From the NCBI RefSeq assembly GCF_004023625.1, contig NZ_RPDJ01000002.1:248001-312000 (forward strand): DNA of 64,000 nucleotides, read 5' to 3'. This stretch comes from Streptomyces cavernae. GTDB lineage: Bacteria > Actinomycetota > Actinomycetes > Streptomycetales > Streptomycetaceae. Positions 61,052-64,000 of this stretch are shown in pieces. A program made the position numbers and the translations under genes. The notes beneath the pieces are model-generated. The model was not told the origin of the DNA, made no database searches, and saw only the letters and a program-made list of their open reading frames with translations. How positions within the stretch are numbered: position 1 is the stretch's first letter; each line of letters opens with the position of its first letter.

Positions 61052-61996
61052 TCATTGCCTGCGGCGGGCAGGGGGCAGGTGAACCGGAACGACGCCCTCG
61101 ACGACGGTGTTGCTGAGGGTCCCGATGCCCTCGACCGTGATGGTGACGGTGTCGCCGGGGACGAGCGGTGGGGGTTCCAGGGGGCGGTTGCGTCCCCAGA
61201 GTTCGGCCAGGCAGCCGCCGTTGCCGCAGGTGCCGGAGCCGAGGACGTCGCCGGGGCGGATCCAGGTGCCGCGGGAGGCGTACGCCGCCATCTCCTCGAA
61301 CGTCCAGGCCATGTTGGCCAGTGTGTCCCGTCCGATCGTCTCGCCGTTGACCTGGACAGTGAGGGCCAGGTCAAGGAAGCCCTCCGCGTTTCGGCGGGGT
61401 TCGAGTTCGTCGGTGGTGACCAGCCAGGGGCCGAGCGTGGTGGCGGTGTCCTTGCCCTTGGCCGGGCCGAGTTTGACCTTCATCTCGCGGCCCTGGAGGT
61501 CGCGGGCGGACCAGTCGTTGAGGATCGTGTAGCCGATGATGTGCTCGCGAGCCTGCTCGGAGGTCAGGTCCCGGCCGGCCTTGCCGATGACGGCGGCCAC
61601 TTCGAGTTCGAAGTCGAAGCGGAGGCAGCCGGGTGGCACGGGTACGTCGTCGTGGGCGCCGATCATCGCGTACGGGTTGGTGAAGTAGAACGCGGGCGCG
61701 GCGTACCACTCCTCGGGGACGGTGTCACCGTATCCCCGGGCGACACCCGCGACATGGCTCTCGAAGGTCATGTAGTCGCGGACGGTCGGCGGCTGGAGCG
61801 GCGGCAGCAGCCGGACGTCGGCCACGGGTACCGACAGTGAGCCGGTCAGCACGTGTTCTCCCGCCCTGCGCAGGCACTTCTCGCCCTCGACGATCAGGTC
61901 CAGCAGCTCGGCGGAGTGCTCGAAGGGGTGGACCTGGTCGTTGGCGACCACTCCCGCCTGCTGCTTCCCGTCGTGTACGAAGGTCGCGAACTTCAC
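61052..61996 (-). CDS. Fumarylacetoacetate-hydrolase-family enzyme
   Basis: Metal-dependent C-C hydrolase, 314 residues. An N-terminal cap (VKFATFVHDGKQQAGVVAND) precedes the FAH fold from VRDYMTFESHVAGVARGYGD, in parts RDYMTFESHVAG. Metal ligand and catalytic text: RFDFELEVAAVIGKAG, GYTILNDWSARDLQGREM and GDVLGSGTCGNGGCLAEL. GTG 61996 has GGGGAG six bases upstream and overlaps the stop of the small ORF (GTGA). With the CoA-transferase downstream, release of acetoacetate (with fumarate or an analogue) is a sensible but unproven role. Confidence 0.92.
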   Translation of the reverse strand: MKFATFVHDGKQQAGVVANDQVHPFEHSAELLDLIVEGEKCLRRAGEHVLTGSLSVPVADVRLLPPLQPPTVRDYMTFESHVAGVARGYGDTVPEEWYAAPAFYFTNPYAMIGAHDDVPVPPGCLRFDFELEVAAVIGKAGRDLTSEQAREHIIGYTILNDWSARDLQGREMKVKLGPAKGKDTATTLGPWLVTTDELEPRRNAEGFLDLALTVQVNGETIGRDTLANMAWTFEEMAAYASRGTWIRPGDVLGSGTCGNGGCLAELWGRNRPLEPPPLVPGDTVTITVEGIGTLSNTVVEGVVPVHLPPARRRQ

Positions 61997-62142
61997 GTCG
62001 CGCTCCCCTCCGCCTCGGCCGGGGCGGGGCCGATCCAGGCGGGGCTGATCGCCGGGCATCCGGCGATGCCAGTGCCGGTGTGCCGGGCGGGCGGGCCGCC
62101 GGAAGGTACGGCGGGTGCGCCGTGGACGGTGCAGGTGACCAT
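61993..62142 (-). CDS. 49-residue small ORF inside the catabolic operon
   Basis: ATG 62142 has AGGAG at exactly five bases, one of the best ribosome sites in the window, and the TGA overlaps the FAH start (GTGA), so it is placed as a translated, coupled gene. It begins MVTCTVHGAPAVPSG and ends AWIGPAPAEAEGSAT, is Pro/Ala/Gly-rich and has two Cys. The degenerate copy at 58461-58699 keeps the same C-terminal text. No family recognised. It could be a real small protein or a leader that controls FAH translation. Confidence 0.5.
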   Translation of the reverse strand: MVTCTVHGAPAVPSGGPPARHTGTGIAGCPAISPAWIGPAPAEAEGSAT

Positions 62143-62215
62143 GTCATCTCCTTGGCGGGTCCGGGGGCAGAGCGAGGCGATACGGCCAGGCAATGGACCC
62201 CGGGGCTGACGAGGC

Positions 62216-63169
62216 TCAGAGGCCGGGGCCGGGGCAGGGGCCGGCAATGTCGGCCATGTGGCCGAAGAGCCGGGGGCCGTCGAGCGGGGGCAGCGAGGGG
62301 TCGAGTTCGCGGTAGACGGTGTGCACGTTGACGGCGAGGCGTTCGCTCTCGTCGAGGTCGGCGAAGCGTCCGAGGCTGATGTCGCGGGCGGCTGCCTCGG
62401 CGGGCATTCCCGCGCCGAAGCGGGTGGTGGCCTGTTCGTGGACGTACGACAGGTAGTCGCGGACGGTGCGGACCGCCTCCTTCGTGGTGACCCGGCCGTG
62501 GCCGGGCACGATGATGTCCACGTCGAGGGTGAGGAGCAGGTCGCAGGCGGTGAGCCAGTTGGCGAACGGGCCGTGCCATATGACGGGTGTGGAACCGGCG
62601 AACACGATGTCTCCGGTGTAGACGGTCCGCGCACGCGGGACGTGGACGATCGTGTCCCCGGCGCTGTGAGCGGGGCCCACGTCGATCAGACGGACCTCCG
62701 TCCCGCCGATGTCCAGGACCGTCTCGCCGTCGAACACCCGGTGCGGAAGCACGGGCCGGACGCCGGAGTAGTCGAAGCGGCCGAAGATCCGGCGGGCGAA
62801 CCGTCCTGCGGCGGTGTCCGCGATGGTCAGTGCCCGCATCTCGGCCGGGCCCACCTGCCGCATGTCGGTCAGCGAGCCGCGGGCCGCGATGATCTCGGCG
62901 TGGGCCACGAGCTGGTTGCCGAACCAGTGGTCGCCGTTGCCGTGGGTGTTGACCACGGTCGAGACGGGCGCGGCGTCGGTCACCGGCGCCAGCCCGTCGA
63001 GCATGGCCCGGGTCAGGCTCAGGTCGTAAAGGGTGTCGACCAGCAGGGACTCGCCCCGGCCGGCGACCAGCCCGGCGTTGCTCATCCCCCACCCGCCCGT
63101 ACTCGGTACCCACGCATGACAGCCGTGGCCGAGGTCGATCCGGCCGGCTGGGGAAAGCACGGAAGCCAC
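62216..63169 (-). CDS. MBL-fold metallo-hydrolase
   Basis: Metallo-beta-lactamase-fold hydrolase, 317 residues, first gene of the operon. The metal motif is VVNTHGNGDHWFGNQL, an H-x-N-x-D-H variant in which Asn replaces the usual second His. Later ligands are in VGPAHSAGDTIVHVP, TGDIVFAGSTPV and IIVPGHGRV. GTG 63169 has AGGAGG close by; an upstream frame to 63202 is also open. The likely job is opening a lactone or thioester before the FAH step. It diverges from the TetR gene. Confidence 0.88.
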   Translation of the reverse strand: MASVLSPAGRIDLGHGCHAWVPSTGGWGMSNAGLVAGRGESLLVDTLYDLSLTRAMLDGLAPVTDAAPVSTVVNTHGNGDHWFGNQLVAHAEIIAARGSLTDMRQVGPAEMRALTIADTAAGRFARRIFGRFDYSGVRPVLPHRVFDGETVLDIGGTEVRLIDVGPAHSAGDTIVHVPRARTVYTGDIVFAGSTPVIWHGPFANWLTACDLLLTLDVDIIVPGHGRVTTKEAVRTVRDYLSYVHEQATTRFGAGMPAEAAARDISLGRFADLDESERLAVNVHTVYRELDPSLPPLDGPRLFGHMADIAGPCPGPGL

Positions 63170-63227
63170 GCTGCCTCCTGTCCACGTCCCGAAGCTGAAC
63201 AAACTCGATCGAGACTGAGATCCATTG

Positions 63228-63243
63228 ATGGACTTGAGTCCAT
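63228..63243. promoter_or_regulatory. Putative TetR operator
   Basis: ATGGACT-TG-AGTCCAT is a perfect inverted repeat in the 146-bp divergent gap between the MBL operon and the TetR gene. A 10-bp palindrome CTCGATCGAG (63204-63213) lies nearer the operon. Binding by the adjacent TetR protein is inferred. Confidence 0.6.
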
Positions 63244-63315
63244 TTGTGGGGCGTAATCTAAAGAGGTGGCCCGTGGAGGGTCAATACCTGTGTGTCCCTG
63301 TGCTGTACTGGGCCC

Positions 63316-63948
63316 ATGACGATCTCTGAGGCGGGAGGCGCACCCGCACAGGACGCCCCGCCCCTCGGGCGCCGCGAGCGGAAGCGGCAGCAGGTGCGCG
63401 ACCAGCTCTACAGCGCCGCGGTGGGGCTGTTCGTCGCCCAGGGCTACGAGGCGACGACCATGGAGCAGATCGCCGAGTCCGCCGACGTCGCCCGGGCCAC
63501 CGTCTTCAACCACTTCTCACAGAAGGTCGGCTTCCTGGAGGAGTGGGGCATCCGCCGCCGAGCCCGGGTCGCGGCCATCCTCGGTCAGGAGCACGCCGAG
63601 GACCTGCCGGTCGGCGACCGGCTGCGCCGCTACCTGGGGGAGATGGCCGACCTCAACGTCGCCTCCCGTGCGGAGACCACTGTCCTGATGGACGCCTCCG
63701 CACGCTTCGGCCGCCTGCTTCAGGACCCCTCCCTGGAAACCGAACTCGCTAAGATCGTCGAGGAGGGGCGGCAGTGCGGAGAGATTCGGTCGCAGGTCGA
63801 CCCCGAGCAGGCCGGTGCTCTGCTCGCGTCCTGCTACTTCTCCTCGGTCCTGCGCTGGATCCGAGAGGAGCCGGCGCCCTTCGATCTGCCCGGCCGCCTC
63901 GACGGGGCGCTCGACATCATCCTGCTGGGCATCCTCGCGCATCCGTGA
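63316..63948 (+). CDS. TetR-family transcriptional regulator
   Basis: Repressor of 210 residues. The helix-turn-helix is at about 20-70 (RERKRQQVRDQLYSAAVGLF, then TTMEQIAESADVARATVFNHF). The C-terminal ligand domain has DLNVASRAETTVLMDASARF and a plausible dimer helix ALLASCYFSSVLRWI. ATG 63316 lacks a ribosome site and has TGTACT at -12 to -7, so the message may be leaderless. The divergent catabolic operon and the 16-bp palindrome between them make autoregulation and operon control likely. Confidence 0.92.
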   Translation: MTISEAGGAPAQDAPPLGRRERKRQQVRDQLYSAAVGLFVAQGYEATTMEQIAESADVARATVFNHFSQKVGFLEEWGIRRRARVAAILGQEHAEDLPVGDRLRRYLGEMADLNVASRAETTVLMDASARFGRLLQDPSLETELAKIVEEGRQCGEIRSQVDPEQAGALLASCYFSSVLRWIREEPAPFDLPGRLDGALDIILLGILAHP

Positions 63949-64000
63949 CCTGTACGGACGGGTAGGTGGGCGTCATCGAGGCGTCATGGCCGCAGCTCCC
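63949..64000. other. Window edge, no feature resolved
   Basis: 52 bp after the TetR stop. No start codon with a ribosome site can be placed before the window ends. Confidence 0.5.

Noticed and set aside
59505..63948. Classical homogentisate (tyrosine) degradation cluster
   Set aside because: No homogentisate dioxygenase or maleylacetoacetate isomerase is present, and the CoA-transferase and MBL genes do not belong to that set.

Overview
The window is chromosomal DNA from a Streptomyces-type actinomycete. The GC content is very high, third positions are almost all G or C, GTG starts are common, several start codons appear leaderless, and a rare TTA codon occurs in one gene. The gene content also fits: hrdA beside dnaG, assimilatory nasA and nirBD, a SulP transporter with a carbonic anhydrase, class F sortase and a ROK regulator. 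From memory, the hrdA-dnaG-dgt-nasA-nir-ppdK order resembles the core region of the S. coelicolor chromosome, read here in the opposite direction.

Layout. 1-8.4 kb: a cut-off DHA2 drug exporter, dusB, a large membrane sulfatase of the lipoteichoic-acid-synthase type, and two coupled glycoside hydrolase genes facing a ROK repressor. 9.6-16.2 kb: pyruvate phosphate dikinase behind a palindrome-rich 450-bp leader, a small membrane protein, a PhoX-like Tat protein, a short-chain dehydrogenase and the frameshifted 3' remnant of an MFS exporter. 16.4-22.8 kb: a SulP transporter overlapping a beta-carbonic anhydrase, facing a two-component system whose response regulator carries a linker of about 325 residues. 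22.9-44.9 kb: a nitrogen and redox block with nirB/nirD and a flavoprotein, nasA and a CbiX-type chelatase (siroheme is the nitrite reductase cofactor). The promoters of the flavoprotein/nir operon, nasA and cbiX share one architecture. Between them lie a class F sortase with a secreted partner, a SoxR-box FMN reductase, an M4 protease, cutA, a gamma-glutamylcyclotransferase, a 29-bp minisatellite, three secreted hydrolases, a YdcF protein and a dGTPase. 44.9-54.8 kb: dnaG, a MITE-like palindrome, hrdA, a heterodimeric ABC exporter with a TTA codon, an FGGY kinase and a YtxH-like protein. 54.9-55.4 kb: two identical tandem tRNA-Asn genes and a CAU tRNA.

55.4-59.5 kb looks like accessory DNA or a scar beside the tRNA genes. 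It holds about 1.4 kb with no convincing gene, a DUF418-like membrane protein, a broken and partly inverted second copy of a catabolic-operon junction, and truncated IS3 and IS5 transposases joined at a 17-bp foldback. 59.5-63.9 kb is the intact operon: MBL-fold hydrolase, a 49-residue small ORF, a fumarylacetoacetate-hydrolase-family enzyme and both subunits of a 3-oxoacid CoA-transferase, divergent from a TetR regulator. It probably degrades an acid that yields a 3-oxoacid such as acetoacetate.

No CRISPR array, phage, secondary-metabolite cluster or clear defence island was seen. The strongest new signals are the shared nir/nasA/cbiX promoter layout, the palindrome cluster upstream of ppdK, the small ORF inside the catabolic operon and the duplicated junction scar.
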